Positions 8,623 through 18,646 of a DNA stretch of 36,199 bases are shown in pieces; the stretch's first letter is position 1, and each line of letters starts with the position of its first letter. The notes below the pieces were generated by a model, which made no database searches, was not told where the DNA came from, and worked only from the letters and a program-made list of their open reading frames with translations. The position numbers were made by a program, and so were the translations under genes. Origin of the DNA: Oscillospiraceae bacterium (GTDB lineage: Bacteria; Bacillota; Clostridia; Saccharofermentanales; Fastidiosipilaceae). Location of the stretch: contig JAQWFM010000018.1 of the NCBI GenBank assembly GCA_028704415.1, positions 1 through 36,199 on the forward strand, written 5' to 3'.

Positions 8623-10038
8623 TCATGACGCTTCCCGCCTGAGAAAAGCCATATAAAAGCCTTCCGTTGGGGCAGCCGGCGGCATGATGACGGCACCGGT
8701 CTGCTGCGAAAGCAATTGTCGGGTTAACTCTGGCAAGGTCTTGTACGGCAGCTGATTAGCCAGGCTGAGCGCTGGTACCAGCTTAAAGCGGCCTGCAAAT
8801 TGAGGATCCGCTAAAAATGTCGCTATCTGCTGTTGATTTTCTGCTCTTCGGACCGTACAGGTACAGTATATCAACAGACCGCCAGGCTTAACATTCAGCG
8901 CCGCTTGTTTCAGGATTTGAGCCTGAGTAAGCTGGAGCCTCAGCACTGCCTCCGCGTCCCATTTCAGCCGCAGCTCCGGCCGGGACCAAAGCAAACCCAG
9001 CCCGCTGCAGGGAACATCCGCAATGACATAGTCAAAACTGCCGGCGCTGGGCTTTGTAGCGTCAGCCCCAGCTACCTCGACATTTTTCAGGCCTAATCGC
9101 CGCAGGTTAGCCTTGATTAAAGCCAGCTTATGCGGTTTGAGGTCACGGGCCACTACCCGCCCCTGAGGGCCGGCAGCTTCAGCTGCCTGCATGGCTTTTC
9201 CGCCGGGAGCGGCGCACACATCCAGGATAGAAGCCGCCGGCTGCGGGGCTGCCAGGATGACCGGTAGGGTACTGGCTTCGCCCTGCAGATAAATCAGGCC
9301 CTCTTTAAACGCGGTAAGATTTGTGAGTGAAGCTGGCCCCAACTTAAGATAAAGGACGTCATCCGGCAGTAAAGCCGCGGGACTGGCGGCTACGCCCTCC
9401 TGTTTCAATCCAGCCAGCGTCGCAGCTAAGTTAGCCTTACCACGTTTAGTCAGGCGGGCGCATAAAGGTAAGGGTTCAGCCAGGGTCTGGGTAAGAAAAG
9501 CTGTAGCCGGCTCAACACCTAACTGCTCAGTCAAATCTGCATATAAGGCCGGACTGACATTCAGCTGAATCCAGGGACCGGCCTGGGAAAGATCCGGTGT
9601 CCGGCGCTGATAAGCGCGCAGGACAGCGTTGGCATAGGCGGCAGCGCCCGGATTCAGCTGGCGTTTGACCAGCTCAACCGTTTCATAGATTTCAGCATAA
9701 GCCTTGGCAGCAGGATCAAAGTGCAGCCGGGCCAGCGCCAGCCGCAGGGCGTTTTTCAGGCCCGGGTCCAGCTTAGCCGCAGGCCGCTGGCTGAGCTGGT
9801 CAAGCATCCAGTCACAGGCCGGCTGATGACTCAGGGTAAGATAAAACCAGGCTTCAGCCTGTTGCTTAATCCGCAAGGTCTCAGCAGAGCTGTGCAAATC
9901 CCCTTGTTCTTTCAGCTCAGCGGACAGTAAGCGGTTGGACCAGGCACCCTGCTCCATCCGGCCCAGCCAATACCAGGCCTGATCCCGGCTGTTGTCAGGC
10001 CGGAATTGCTTAAGGTTCAGGGGCTTGCGTTTACTCAC
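8623..10038 (-). CDS. rsmB: 16S rRNA (cytosine967-C5)-methyltransferase with N-terminal NusB-like domain
   Basis: DVCAAPGGKAMQAAE, ADVPCSGLGLL, LIYCTCTVRRAEN motifs; upstream fmt. Confidence 0.93.
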   Translation of the reverse strand: MSKRKPLNLKQFRPDNSRDQAWYWLGRMEQGAWSNRLLSAELKEQGDLHSSAETLRIKQQAEAWFYLTLSHQPACDWMLDQLSQRPAAKLDPGLKNALRLALARLHFDPAAKAYAEIYETVELVKRQLNPGAAAYANAVLRAYQRRTPDLSQAGPWIQLNVSPALYADLTEQLGVEPATAFLTQTLAEPLPLCARLTKRGKANLAATLAGLKQEGVAASPAALLPDDVLYLKLGPASLTNLTAFKEGLIYLQGEASTLPVILAAPQPAASILDVCAAPGGKAMQAAEAAGPQGRVVARDLKPHKLALIKANLRRLGLKNVEVAGADATKPSAGSFDYVIADVPCSGLGLLWSRPELRLKWDAEAVLRLQLTQAQILKQAALNVKPGGLLIYCTCTVRRAENQQQIATFLADPQFAGRFKLVPALSLANQLPYKTLPELTRQLLSQQTGAVIMPPAAPTEGFYMAFLRREAS

Positions 10039-11041
10039 TGGCCCCGGTCCCCTGCGCTCTGTTTGCCGGCTGCTGCCCGTTAAAGCATAAGCCGGTTTTT
10101 AAGTTGTGCGCTACCTCTGCCGCAGGCAGGCGCCTGCGGCCCTCCAGCTGCAGCTCCTGCAGGCTCAATAACGTCCCTTGCCCACAGCTGACCCACAAAC
10201 CCTGCCGGTCAGCCCGTACCACCGTACCGGGACAAGCCTGATCAGCCTGGTCAAGCGCCTGGTATGCCGCCTGTTCAGCCTTACTGACTACGGCAGTCTG
10301 AAATATTTTCAGATTTTTATGGTTTAGTACTGTGTAGGCACCGGGCCAGGGGTTAGTCCCTCGGACCAGGCAGTCAATGGCACCTGCGGTTTTATGCCAG
10401 TCAATCAAGCCGTCCTCCCGCTTGAGCAAATGAACATAACTGGCCTGCTGTTCATCCTGAGGAAGGGGCCGGAGACGGCCGGCAAAGAAGAGCTGAAGAT
10501 CTGTCGGCAGTGTGGCGGCCGCCAGTTCCGCCAGGCGTTTCATCAGACGCTCAGCGGTATCCTCCGGTTCAATCAGCAAATGATGCTGGCTTAAAACAGG
10601 ACCGTGATCCATCACGCGGTCCATTTGCATAAAGCTGATGCCCGTCTCCTGATCCGCATTAATCAGGCTCCACTGTACCGGTGCCGCCCCGCGGTAGCGC
10701 GGCAGTAAGGAGGCGTGAACATTAACGGCGCCAAAGCGGGGCAATTCCAGCCACGCCGGGGGCAAAATCCGGCCATAAGCTGCCGTCACAATCAGGTCAG
10801 GCGCCAATTGCTGCAGATATTCCCAGGACTCAGGGGTTTTGAGGCTGGAAGGCTGCCACACCGGCAGGCCTAAAGCTTCCGCCGCCAGCCGGACGGGGGT
10901 TGGCGTCATGCGGTGATGGCGGCCCTGCGGTTTATCAGGCTGGCTGACAGCGCAGATGATATTGAAGCCAAAACTGGCAATAGACTTGAGCACGGTTGCG
11001 GCAAAATCCGGTGTGCCCATAAACAGGATCCGCCAACTCAC
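10031..11041 (-). CDS. fmt: Methionyl-tRNA formyltransferase
   Basis: ILFMGTPDFAATVL, AVSQPDKPQGR, NVHASLLPRYRGAAPVQWSLI motifs. Confidence 0.96.
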   Translation of the reverse strand: MSWRILFMGTPDFAATVLKSIASFGFNIICAVSQPDKPQGRHHRMTPTPVRLAAEALGLPVWQPSSLKTPESWEYLQQLAPDLIVTAAYGRILPPAWLELPRFGAVNVHASLLPRYRGAAPVQWSLINADQETGISFMQMDRVMDHGPVLSQHHLLIEPEDTAERLMKRLAELAAATLPTDLQLFFAGRLRPLPQDEQQASYVHLLKREDGLIDWHKTAGAIDCLVRGTNPWPGAYTVLNHKNLKIFQTAVVSKAEQAAYQALDQADQACPGTVVRADRQGLWVSCGQGTLLSLQELQLEGRRRLPAAEVAHNLKTGLCFNGQQPANRAQGTGASE

Positions 11042-11502
11042 GCTTTCACCAGCTCTCCTATAGTTTTATCTGTAAACAAAATACCGTCCAAATGATCGTT
11101 CTCATGACAGATACAGACAGCCAGCAGCTCCTCCGCTGCTAATTCAAACGGCTGGCCGTGACGGTCCTGGGCCTGTACCTTCACTTTAGCCGGCCGCTCA
11201 ACTTCTCCCCAATACCCGGGAATGCTGAGACAACCTTCCGTACCGGTCTGCTGACCGTCACGACTGACAATAAGCGGATTGACAAAAACCCTGACGCCGG
11301 CCTCATCCTGCATGTCGATAACAAAAATTCTCCTGAGCACTCCGACTTGCGGAGAGGCCAGGCCGATACCATTACCTGAATGGTGCAAGGTATCAATAAG
11401 ATCATCTATTAAAATCTGGGTGCGCGGACCAAAATCAGTCACCTCCCGGGCCTGCTTACGCAGGACCGGATCCGGATCCAGCACAATTTTTCTGATTGCC
11501 AC
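11038..11502 (-). CDS. def: Peptide deformylase
   Basis: GNGIGLASPQVG, EGCLSIPGYWG, CHENDHLDG; GTG start with AAAGGAGG upstream. Confidence 0.95.
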   Translation of the reverse strand: MAIRKIVLDPDPVLRKQAREVTDFGPRTQILIDDLIDTLHHSGNGIGLASPQVGVLRRIFVIDMQDEAGVRVFVNPLIVSRDGQQTGTEGCLSIPGYWGEVERPAKVKVQAQDRHGQPFELAAEELLAVCICHENDHLDGILFTDKTIGELVKA

Positions 11503-11572
11503 AATATCATCCTCCTTTGTCAGATATATTTTATCATGCCAGGCAAGGCCAGATGGTAACTAAAGCTTTAGC

Positions 11573-13936
11573 TCAGGCCGGATCCATGGACAGAGCCAGT
11601 GAACTATCTTTGGGCAGACGTTGTCTGGCTAAATAATTCAGGCATTGACTGATTAAGCGTTCGGACTGACTGCGCAGCGTGAATTGCCAGCGACTGCGGC
11701 CATTCAGCCGGGGCAGCCTGGCACTGCTGCAGCCCAGGCTGGTGAGGCGGACAGCCCGGGTCTCGGGCCAGTTTTGCCACTGGGCCCTGAGACTGGCTTC
11801 AAGGCTTTGACATAACTCCCGGGCTGCCTTTTCATTGGGGTGGCTGACCAGGGCTGTACCCATGCAGCTGTAAGGCGGATACTGCAGCGCTTGTCTAAAC
11901 TGTTGCTGCAGCGCAAAAAACTGTTCATAAGTACCGCTGCAGGCAGCTTTGAGCGCTTCATTATCCACCTCATAGGCCTGAATAAAAACCTGCCCGGCCA
12001 GATCCGCCCGGCCAGCCCGGCCGGCGGTTTGGGTCAGCAGCTGGTAAGCCCGTTCCTCAGCTCTGAAATCGTTTTCGCGAAACAGGAGATCCGCTGATAA
12101 AATTCCCGCGACGGTCACCAACGGAAAATCGTGACCCTTGGCAATCATCTGGGTCCCCAATAAGGCATCCGCTTCATGCCGACGGAAGGCTTCCAGAATG
12201 TCTTTATGGGCACTGCGCGCCGTAGTGGTATCCTGATCCATCCGCAGGATTTGCTGCCGGGGAAACAACTGCTTAAAAACGACCTCCGCCTGCTCCGTAC
12301 CCATGCCCCAGCCAGTCATCGGTTGACCGCATTCAGGGCATACGGCGGGAGCCTGTTGCAGATAGCCGCAGTAATGGCAGCGCAGCTGGGCCGGTCTGTA
12401 AGCTGCGGGCTGATGATAGGTCAGGGCGACAGAGCAGTTAGGACAGTCAACACTAAAGCCGCAGGCCGGACAGAGCCACAGCGGCGCGTAACCCCTGCGG
12501 TTTAAAAATAAAACCGCCTGCTCACCGCGCTCAAAGCAGGCAGTCAGAGCCTGATACAGCGGTTGGGAAAACAAACCGGAGGGGTCAGCTTTGCTGACTT
12601 GCCGCATATCAATAACCTCCAGCCGGGGCAGATGAGCTTCTGCCGGCCGGTGGTTTAACTGCAGCAAGGTACTGCGTCCGCTTAAGACGCGCGCATAGCT
12701 CTCAAAAGATGGCGTAGCTGAACCCAGCAATAAAAGCGCGCCGGTTGCTCTGGCCCGCAGTCTTGCCACGGTCCGGGCGTGGTAGCGCGGCTTATGATCA
12801 GATTGATAACTACTGTCATGCTCCTCATCCAGAATAATCAGCCCCAGATTCGGCAGCGGTGCAAAAACCGCGCTGCGCGCACCCACGACAATCGCTACCT
12901 GACCGCTGCGGATTTTTTTCCATTCCTGCAGGCGCTGGCTGCTGGTCAGCCGGGAGTGCAAAACAGCAATCTGACTGCCAAAGCGACTGATAAAACGCTC
13001 GGTCATTAGAGGCGTCAGTGAAATCTCTGGTACCAGCATCAGAACGCTGCGGCCCTGGGCCAGAACAGTTGCGGCAAGCTGCAGATAGACTTCGGTTTTA
13101 CCCGATCCGGTAATGCCCTTAAGTAAAAACTCAGTCAAAGCAGCTTCAGGTAACTGACCGGACCGCCGGGCGGGCAGACGAATTGCCTGTTGCAGCCGGG
13201 CCAGCGCGTGTTGCTGGTCCCCAGTCAACGTCAGCCCCGCTGCCGGCATGGCCTGCTTACTTGCAGAGGGCTGGCCGGCCGTTGCCAGTGCGGACCCAGC
13301 GGTGTCTGGCCGGCCCTGATCCGCTGACAGATCAGGCAGTTGTTTGCTGATGTAATGCGTCAGCAGCTGCTTTTTCTCCAGGGTCCTTAAGGTAGACAAA
13401 GTCACCTGGCAAGCGTGCAGGAGCTCTTCTGAGGCAGCTTGCTTATGTTCCAGCAGATATTCCAGAATCCGGGCCTGATTTTCATAACGAATCTCCCCGT
13501 TTTCCATAGCGGCGGCGGCCCGGTCTGCTGCCTGCAGCTGCCAGATCCAGACCCGCTGCTTTTTTTCTGTGCTTCGTCCTCCCAATCCGGGCGGGATCAT
13601 CTGGCGGCAGGCTTCGCCCCAGGTACAGGCATAGCGGATTCTCAGCTGGGCACAGAGTTTCAGCTGCTCCAGGTTAAGTACAGGGTAAGGATCCAGGGGC
13701 AGGCCGGCCGTTTTAAGCAGCTGCCCGTCCTGTAGATTGGGTTTCAGGTCGGCCATGGCGGCTTCCGTCAACACTTCAGCCAAAACGGCCTCCCGCCAGT
13801 GATTTTGCCGGCCAAACGGAATCTGCAGACGCAGTCCGACCGCCCAGACCTGCGGCGCGGGCAACTCAGGCAACTGGTAAGTATACAACCGGTCAAAAGC
13901 CGGCTGACTGTCCATTAAAAAGACCCGGCCAAGCAT
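11573..13936 (-). CDS. priA: Primosomal replication helicase PriA
   Basis: LLKGITGSGKTEVYLQL, LDEEHDSSYQSD, zinc-binding CPACGFSVDCPNC...CHYCG...CPECG, GTQMIAKGHDFPLVTV. Confidence 0.96.
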   Translation of the reverse strand: MLGRVFLMDSQPAFDRLYTYQLPELPAPQVWAVGLRLQIPFGRQNHWREAVLAEVLTEAAMADLKPNLQDGQLLKTAGLPLDPYPVLNLEQLKLCAQLRIRYACTWGEACRQMIPPGLGGRSTEKKQRVWIWQLQAADRAAAAMENGEIRYENQARILEYLLEHKQAASEELLHACQVTLSTLRTLEKKQLLTHYISKQLPDLSADQGRPDTAGSALATAGQPSASKQAMPAAGLTLTGDQQHALARLQQAIRLPARRSGQLPEAALTEFLLKGITGSGKTEVYLQLAATVLAQGRSVLMLVPEISLTPLMTERFISRFGSQIAVLHSRLTSSQRLQEWKKIRSGQVAIVVGARSAVFAPLPNLGLIILDEEHDSSYQSDHKPRYHARTVARLRARATGALLLLGSATPSFESYARVLSGRSTLLQLNHRPAEAHLPRLEVIDMRQVSKADPSGLFSQPLYQALTACFERGEQAVLFLNRRGYAPLWLCPACGFSVDCPNCSVALTYHQPAAYRPAQLRCHYCGYLQQAPAVCPECGQPMTGWGMGTEQAEVVFKQLFPRQQILRMDQDTTTARSAHKDILEAFRRHEADALLGTQMIAKGHDFPLVTVAGILSADLLFRENDFRAEERAYQLLTQTAGRAGRADLAGQVFIQAYEVDNEALKAACSGTYEQFFALQQQFRQALQYPPYSCMGTALVSHPNEKAARELCQSLEASLRAQWQNWPETRAVRLTSLGCSSARLPRLNGRSRWQFTLRSQSERLISQCLNYLARQRLPKDSSLALSMDPA

Positions 13937-13987
13937 GCAGGCTTAATCCTCCTTATAGTTTTGGTATAGCGGTTAGCCCGGCAGCCG

Positions 13988-16900
13988 TCAGCCCAGCAGA
14001 CTGAAAATATCCATTTGCGCCGATTCCGGCAAATCTCCCAAAACGCCGTGTTCGCGGAGATTTTGCACCGCAGACTGGCCGATACCCGACCGCTGCTGTA
14101 AATCCTCCTCTGACTTGAAGGGCTCACCGCTGGCCCTGGCGCTGACAATAGCCTCGCCTATAGCCTGGCTGATGTTAGCGATACAGCTGAAAGGAGGTCG
14201 CAGCTGCCCCTTCGCTTCGATTTTAAAATTGACGGCTTCAGAGGCGTAGAGATCAATGGGTAAGAACACAATGCCCCGATAGTACATTTCTTCCACTAAT
14301 TCCGCGATATAGTATTGCTTCTGCTCCCGCGGGTTGCCGTCCCGGCCACTAAAAGCGCCCCGCAGGCGCTCCCTTTCCGCGATGGTGTGCTCCAGCCCGC
14401 AGCAAAACAAATCCGCGTCAAATTCAGGCGAACGCAGGGTAAAAAAGGCGGCGTAATAAGCCTCGGGCCGGTAAACCTTAAACCAGGCAATCCTCAGTGA
14501 AGAAATCGCGTAGGCGGCCGCGTGGGCTTTGGGGAACATATACTTGATTTTTTTACAACTGTCTATATACCATTCCGGTACGTTATGCTCGCGCATCAGG
14601 GTTTCATGTTCTTCGGACAAACCTTTGCCTTTGCGGACCTTTTCCATGATATCAAAGGAAGCTTTGGACGGCAGGCCATAGTTGATCAAAGAGGTCATAA
14701 TGCTGTCGCGGCAGCCGATAACCTCATTGATTTTACAGGTGCCGCTACTGATGAGATCCTGGGCGTTGCCTTTCCAGACATCTGTGCCATGGGACAGGCC
14801 CATAAGCTGCACCAGATCGTAGAAGCGCGTCGGTCTGGTTTCTTTTATCATGTCCCTGGCCATAAACGTGCCCATTTCAGGAATGCCCAGTGTGCCGCAG
14901 TCCGCAGGGGTGCTGCCCGGCTTGATACCCAGCGCTTCTGTGGATTGAAATAAGGACATCACCTTATCATCAGGTATGGGTATATCCGTCACTTTAACCC
15001 CGGTCAGATCACTGAGGAACTTGAGCATGGTAGGATCCAGGTGGCCCAGGATATCCAGCTTGAGAATCGTATCATGCATGGCGTTAAAATCAAAATGCGT
15101 CGTCGTCATGCTGGCGTCTTCATTGTCCGCCGGGTATTGAATCGGCGTAAAGTCATACACATCCCGTTCTTTAGGTATAACAACAATACCGCCGGGATGC
15201 TGCCCGGTGGTTCGCTTGACGCCAACCAGGCCGCTGGCCAGGCGGCGCTTGTCCGCCTCAGTTGTGAAGGTCTGGGTTTCATCCAGATAGTTCCGGACCA
15301 GGCCCAGGGCGTTTTTATCGGCATAGCTGCCAATGGTACCGGCTCTGAAGGTGTGGCTGTGGCCAAACATATTCTCAATAAAGTGGTGAGCTACCGGCTG
15401 GTAGACGCCGCTGAAATTCAGATCGATATCAGGCTGCTTGTCCCCGTGAAAACCCAAAAACGTTTCAAATGGAATATCCTGACCTTCCCGGTGCAGCGGT
15501 TGGCCGCAGACCGGACATTTTTGGGCCGGCATATCATAGCCGGAGCCATATTCGCCATGGGTGTAGAACTCCGAATAGTGGCAGTGCGGGCAGACATAAT
15601 GCGGTGGCAGAGGGTTAACCTCTGTAATGCCGCAGAAGGTCGCCACCAGTGAAGATCCCACCGAGCCCCGGGAGCCGACGATATAGCCATCCTCATTGGA
15701 TTTGCGGACCAGGCAATAGGCGATGTAGTACATAATAGCAAAGCCGTTGTCAATAATGGAGGTCAGCTCCTTATTGACCCGCTCCTGAACAATTTCAGGC
15801 AGCTGGCCATCTTTTTCATAAATCGCCCTGGCCGTTCCCCAGGACATATTGCGGACATTTTCCGCAGCCTCAGGGATCAGCGGCGGATAGCTCCCCTCCG
15901 GAAACGGGCGCAGGCCATCGTCGCACTGCTCCGCAATCTGGCGCGGCACTTCGATCACCGCCTGCTGCCGGGTTGCTTCATCCAGATAACTGAATTCAGC
16001 CAGCATTTCCTCCGTATTCCGGAAGTACAGCTGCGCCTGTTCTTCACTGGGATCAAAGCCCATGCCGGAAAGCATGATTTTGCGGTAGATACCGTCTTCA
16101 GGATTCAGAAAATGCGAATCACAGGTAGCGGCAACCGGACGCTTGCTGATCTGGCCTAAGTACAGCACCAACCGGTTCAGATTCATCAGATCTTCCTCGT
16201 TCAGAATCCCGTTTCCTTCCTTGCGAATCATAAAGCGATTGTTGCCCAGCGGCTGTATTTCCAGATAGTCGTACTGCCGGGCAGTCTTTTTGATTTCAGC
16301 CTGATTCAGCAGCTGCCGGGCCCGCGCCATATCCCGGTTAGCTTCGCGGTAGGCGTTCATAACAGCCACAAATACTTCGCCCCGTTCACAGGCGGCACCG
16401 GCGATCAGACCGTGCCGCAGATAGGTCAGAATGGAACGGGGAATGCGCGGGCGGGAAAGGAAATATTTGGTATGCGATTCCGAAACCAGGCGGTAGAGAT
16501 TGTAGAGTCCCACATAGTCCCGTACCAGTAAGATTATGTGAAACGGCCGAATTTTACGCGCCATATAGGTTTCCCGGGGCAGGCGCCCCGCCAGGCGGTT
16601 TAGTTCATCCAGAGTGGGCGTGCCAAGCTTTTGATATAAAGCCAAAAAGATACGCGCGCTGGTCAGCGCATCATCAGTCGCGCGGTGATGCTGCCCGATA
16701 TCTATGCCCAGATAACCTGCCACGGCGTCCAGGGTATAGCGATTTTTACCCGGTATAAAGATCCTGGCCATAGCCAGCGTGTCAATCGCCACCGGGTTAA
16801 ATTTAATCCGGGGCGCGTTTTCTTCCGGGGTACGGAACCCTTCATAGCGCAAAAAGCCCAGATCAAACAGGACATTATGCCCGACAATCGGATCATTGCC

Positions 16901-18577
16901 TAACCAGTCGGATAACTCCTGTAAGGTCGGAAAGATGGCCTTACCCTGCAGCAAATCCATATCCGTCAGTCCGGTCAGTTGCACAATTTTAGGGCTGAGC
17001 GAGCAACCGGGGTTAATCAGGCAGGAAAACCGATCTGCCTCCACAAACCGGCCCTGTTCATTGCGGCAGAAACGGACGGCCCCGATCTCTATGATATGTT
17101 CGTCATGCGGGTCCAGACCAGTTGTCTCCAGATCCAACGCCACAAAGCGGTCGTTTAAAGTTAAGTCATCCAGTCCGTAGACGCAGACCGGACCATCGTC
17201 GACCAGATACCCCTCCATCCCATAGACCAGTTTGATCGGCTGGTTTTTTTTTGCCAGTTTATCCCGGGTTGAGCAGGCCTCCGGGAAAGACTGCACAACA
17301 CCGTGATCAGTTATGGCTACAGCCGGATGGCCAAAGGAGGCCGCCAGCTCCAGGATTTTGGCGGCATCACTGACGGCGTCTTTAGCCGACATTTTGGTGT
17401 GGCAATGCAGCTCTACCCGTTTGACCGGAGCCAGATCCTCCCGGGGTTTGGGCTTGGTTGCTTTGCCTACTCCCCGGATAATAGCCTGCAAGTCATGGGA
17501 AAAGCGGCCGTCAAACTGTACGGTTGCTTCAAATAACAGATAGCTGCCATCCTTAATCAGGGCGGTCAGTTCTTCTTCATCCTCAGGCTTGGCAAAGATG
17601 ACACAGTCCACTGCGCCTCCCTCATCACTGACCATAAACTTAACAAGCAGTCTGGTGCCATTACTGACTAAAGTGAATTCCGGAGCCCATACATAACCGG
17701 CCATCTGCGTATCGCCCGTGTCGGCTACAAAGCTCTTAATCGGGTTTATCTTCAGATCGCTGTTTAACCGCCCCCAAAGAGTGTTGGCACTTTTAGGCGT
17801 GCGGCGCTTATCTTTACTTTTTTCCTTAGTCTGGCGTTGCGCTTCTTCCCGCTGATATTCCCGCTGCAGTTGCTGCGGGGCCTGACTTAAATCCAGCACG
17901 GGCTGGCCATATTCATCCACCCGCCGTACCACCTGCTGCTGTGCCGCGCGGCGCTCCTCCGGGGTCAGTTGCCGCTGCTGCTCTATCTGGGCTTTGATTC
18001 GGCTATGAGCCTGTTGCTGCCAGCTGTCCGGGGCGCCTGGTCCAGACTCAGGCAAGCCCTCCGCCAGGCAGCTAAACTCAAGCCCCGCCCTGCTGCGGAA
18101 AAAGTCCTCCATCAGGTCCAGTCCCTCAGTCTGAAGACAAGCTAACATGGGAGCGGGGGCTTTAATCAGCAAATGCTCCGGACTGGCGGCAAGCTGGCTG
18201 CGCCGGAAAACCAGCGCCCAAAATCCGTGCCTGCGCCGAATCGATTCAATAAACCACGGAAACAGCCGCTGCAGGATCTGCAGCATAGCGGCGGTATCCT
18301 GCGGGGGCGGCTGCAGCTGCAGACAGATCTCTAAAACCAGGGGAGCTGCCTGCTGGCTGAACTGGTCCTGTAATTGAATTAAATCCCGGCCCTCCGGACA
18401 GGCCGACAGCCCCAGATGTAATTGGATGGTTTCTCCCCTGACCTGCAGGCGCTCAATTTGCGCGGCCGAGAGACTGGCGGGCACAGCGGTGGTCTGCCCC
18501 ACCGGTTGCTGTCCGCTGGCCAGCGCCAGTTTATTTAACTCCTGTAAGTAAGTCTGTAAAATAGGCAAAGTTGTCAT
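13988..18577 (-). CDS. polC: DNA polymerase III alpha subunit, PolC type (OB, PHP, inserted DnaQ-like exonuclease, zinc site, polymerase core)
   Basis: VELHCHTKMSAKDAV (PHP), FVALDLETTGLDP (exonuclease inserted in PHP), CPHC...CPVCG, GDKQPDIDLNFSGVYQP, LKLDILGHLDPTML, FPKAHAAAYA. Confidence 0.97.
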   Translation of the reverse strand: MTTLPILQTYLQELNKLALASGQQPVGQTTAVPASLSAAQIERLQVRGETIQLHLGLSACPEGRDLIQLQDQFSQQAAPLVLEICLQLQPPPQDTAAMLQILQRLFPWFIESIRRRHGFWALVFRRSQLAASPEHLLIKAPAPMLACLQTEGLDLMEDFFRSRAGLEFSCLAEGLPESGPGAPDSWQQQAHSRIKAQIEQQRQLTPEERRAAQQQVVRRVDEYGQPVLDLSQAPQQLQREYQREEAQRQTKEKSKDKRRTPKSANTLWGRLNSDLKINPIKSFVADTGDTQMAGYVWAPEFTLVSNGTRLLVKFMVSDEGGAVDCVIFAKPEDEEELTALIKDGSYLLFEATVQFDGRFSHDLQAIIRGVGKATKPKPREDLAPVKRVELHCHTKMSAKDAVSDAAKILELAASFGHPAVAITDHGVVQSFPEACSTRDKLAKKNQPIKLVYGMEGYLVDDGPVCVYGLDDLTLNDRFVALDLETTGLDPHDEHIIEIGAVRFCRNEQGRFVEADRFSCLINPGCSLSPKIVQLTGLTDMDLLQGKAIFPTLQELSDWLGNDPIVGHNVLFDLGFLRYEGFRTPEENAPRIKFNPVAIDTLAMARIFIPGKNRYTLDAVAGYLGIDIGQHHRATDDALTSARIFLALYQKLGTPTLDELNRLAGRLPRETYMARKIRPFHIILLVRDYVGLYNLYRLVSESHTKYFLSRPRIPRSILTYLRHGLIAGAACERGEVFVAVMNAYREANRDMARARQLLNQAEIKKTARQYDYLEIQPLGNNRFMIRKEGNGILNEEDLMNLNRLVLYLGQISKRPVAATCDSHFLNPEDGIYRKIMLSGMGFDPSEEQAQLYFRNTEEMLAEFSYLDEATRQQAVIEVPRQIAEQCDDGLRPFPEGSYPPLIPEAAENVRNMSWGTARAIYEKDGQLPEIVQERVNKELTSIIDNGFAIMYYIAYCLVRKSNEDGYIVGSRGSVGSSLVATFCGITEVNPLPPHYVCPHCHYSEFYTHGEYGSGYDMPAQKCPVCGQPLHREGQDIPFETFLGFHGDKQPDIDLNFSGVYQPVAHHFIENMFGHSHTFRAGTIGSYADKNALGLVRNYLDETQTFTTEADKRRLASGLVGVKRTTGQHPGGIVVIPKERDVYDFTPIQYPADNEDASMTTTHFDFNAMHDTILKLDILGHLDPTMLKFLSDLTGVKVTDIPIPDDKVMSLFQSTEALGIKPGSTPADCGTLGIPEMGTFMARDMIKETRPTRFYDLVQLMGLSHGTDVWKGNAQDLISSGTCKINEVIGCRDSIMTSLINYGLPSKASFDIMEKVRKGKGLSEEHETLMREHNVPEWYIDSCKKIKYMFPKAHAAAYAISSLRIAWFKVYRPEAYYAAFFTLRSPEFDADLFCCGLEHTIAERERLRGAFSGRDGNPREQKQYYIAELVEEMYYRGIVFLPIDLYASEAVNFKIEAKGQLRPPFSCIANISQAIGEAIVSARASGEPFKSEEDLQQRSGIGQSAVQNLREHGVLGDLPESAQMDIFSLLG

Positions 18578-18646
18578 GTCCTTTCGCTGATCAAGTACCG
18601 GACAGAGCTACCTGCCTCAGTCTGGTCCCAGGTCTTATTCCGCCGG

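Noticed and set aside
11560-11571. CTAAAGCTTTAG perfect 12-bp palindrome just after the priA stop
   Set aside because: Too short and without a loop or T-tract for a terminator; palindromes of this size are expected by chance and nothing else supports a role.
15041-15652. 203-aa plus-strand ORF antisense to polC
   Set aside because: Shadow ORF opposite a strongly conserved polC region (including the zinc site); no recognisable domain or RBS.
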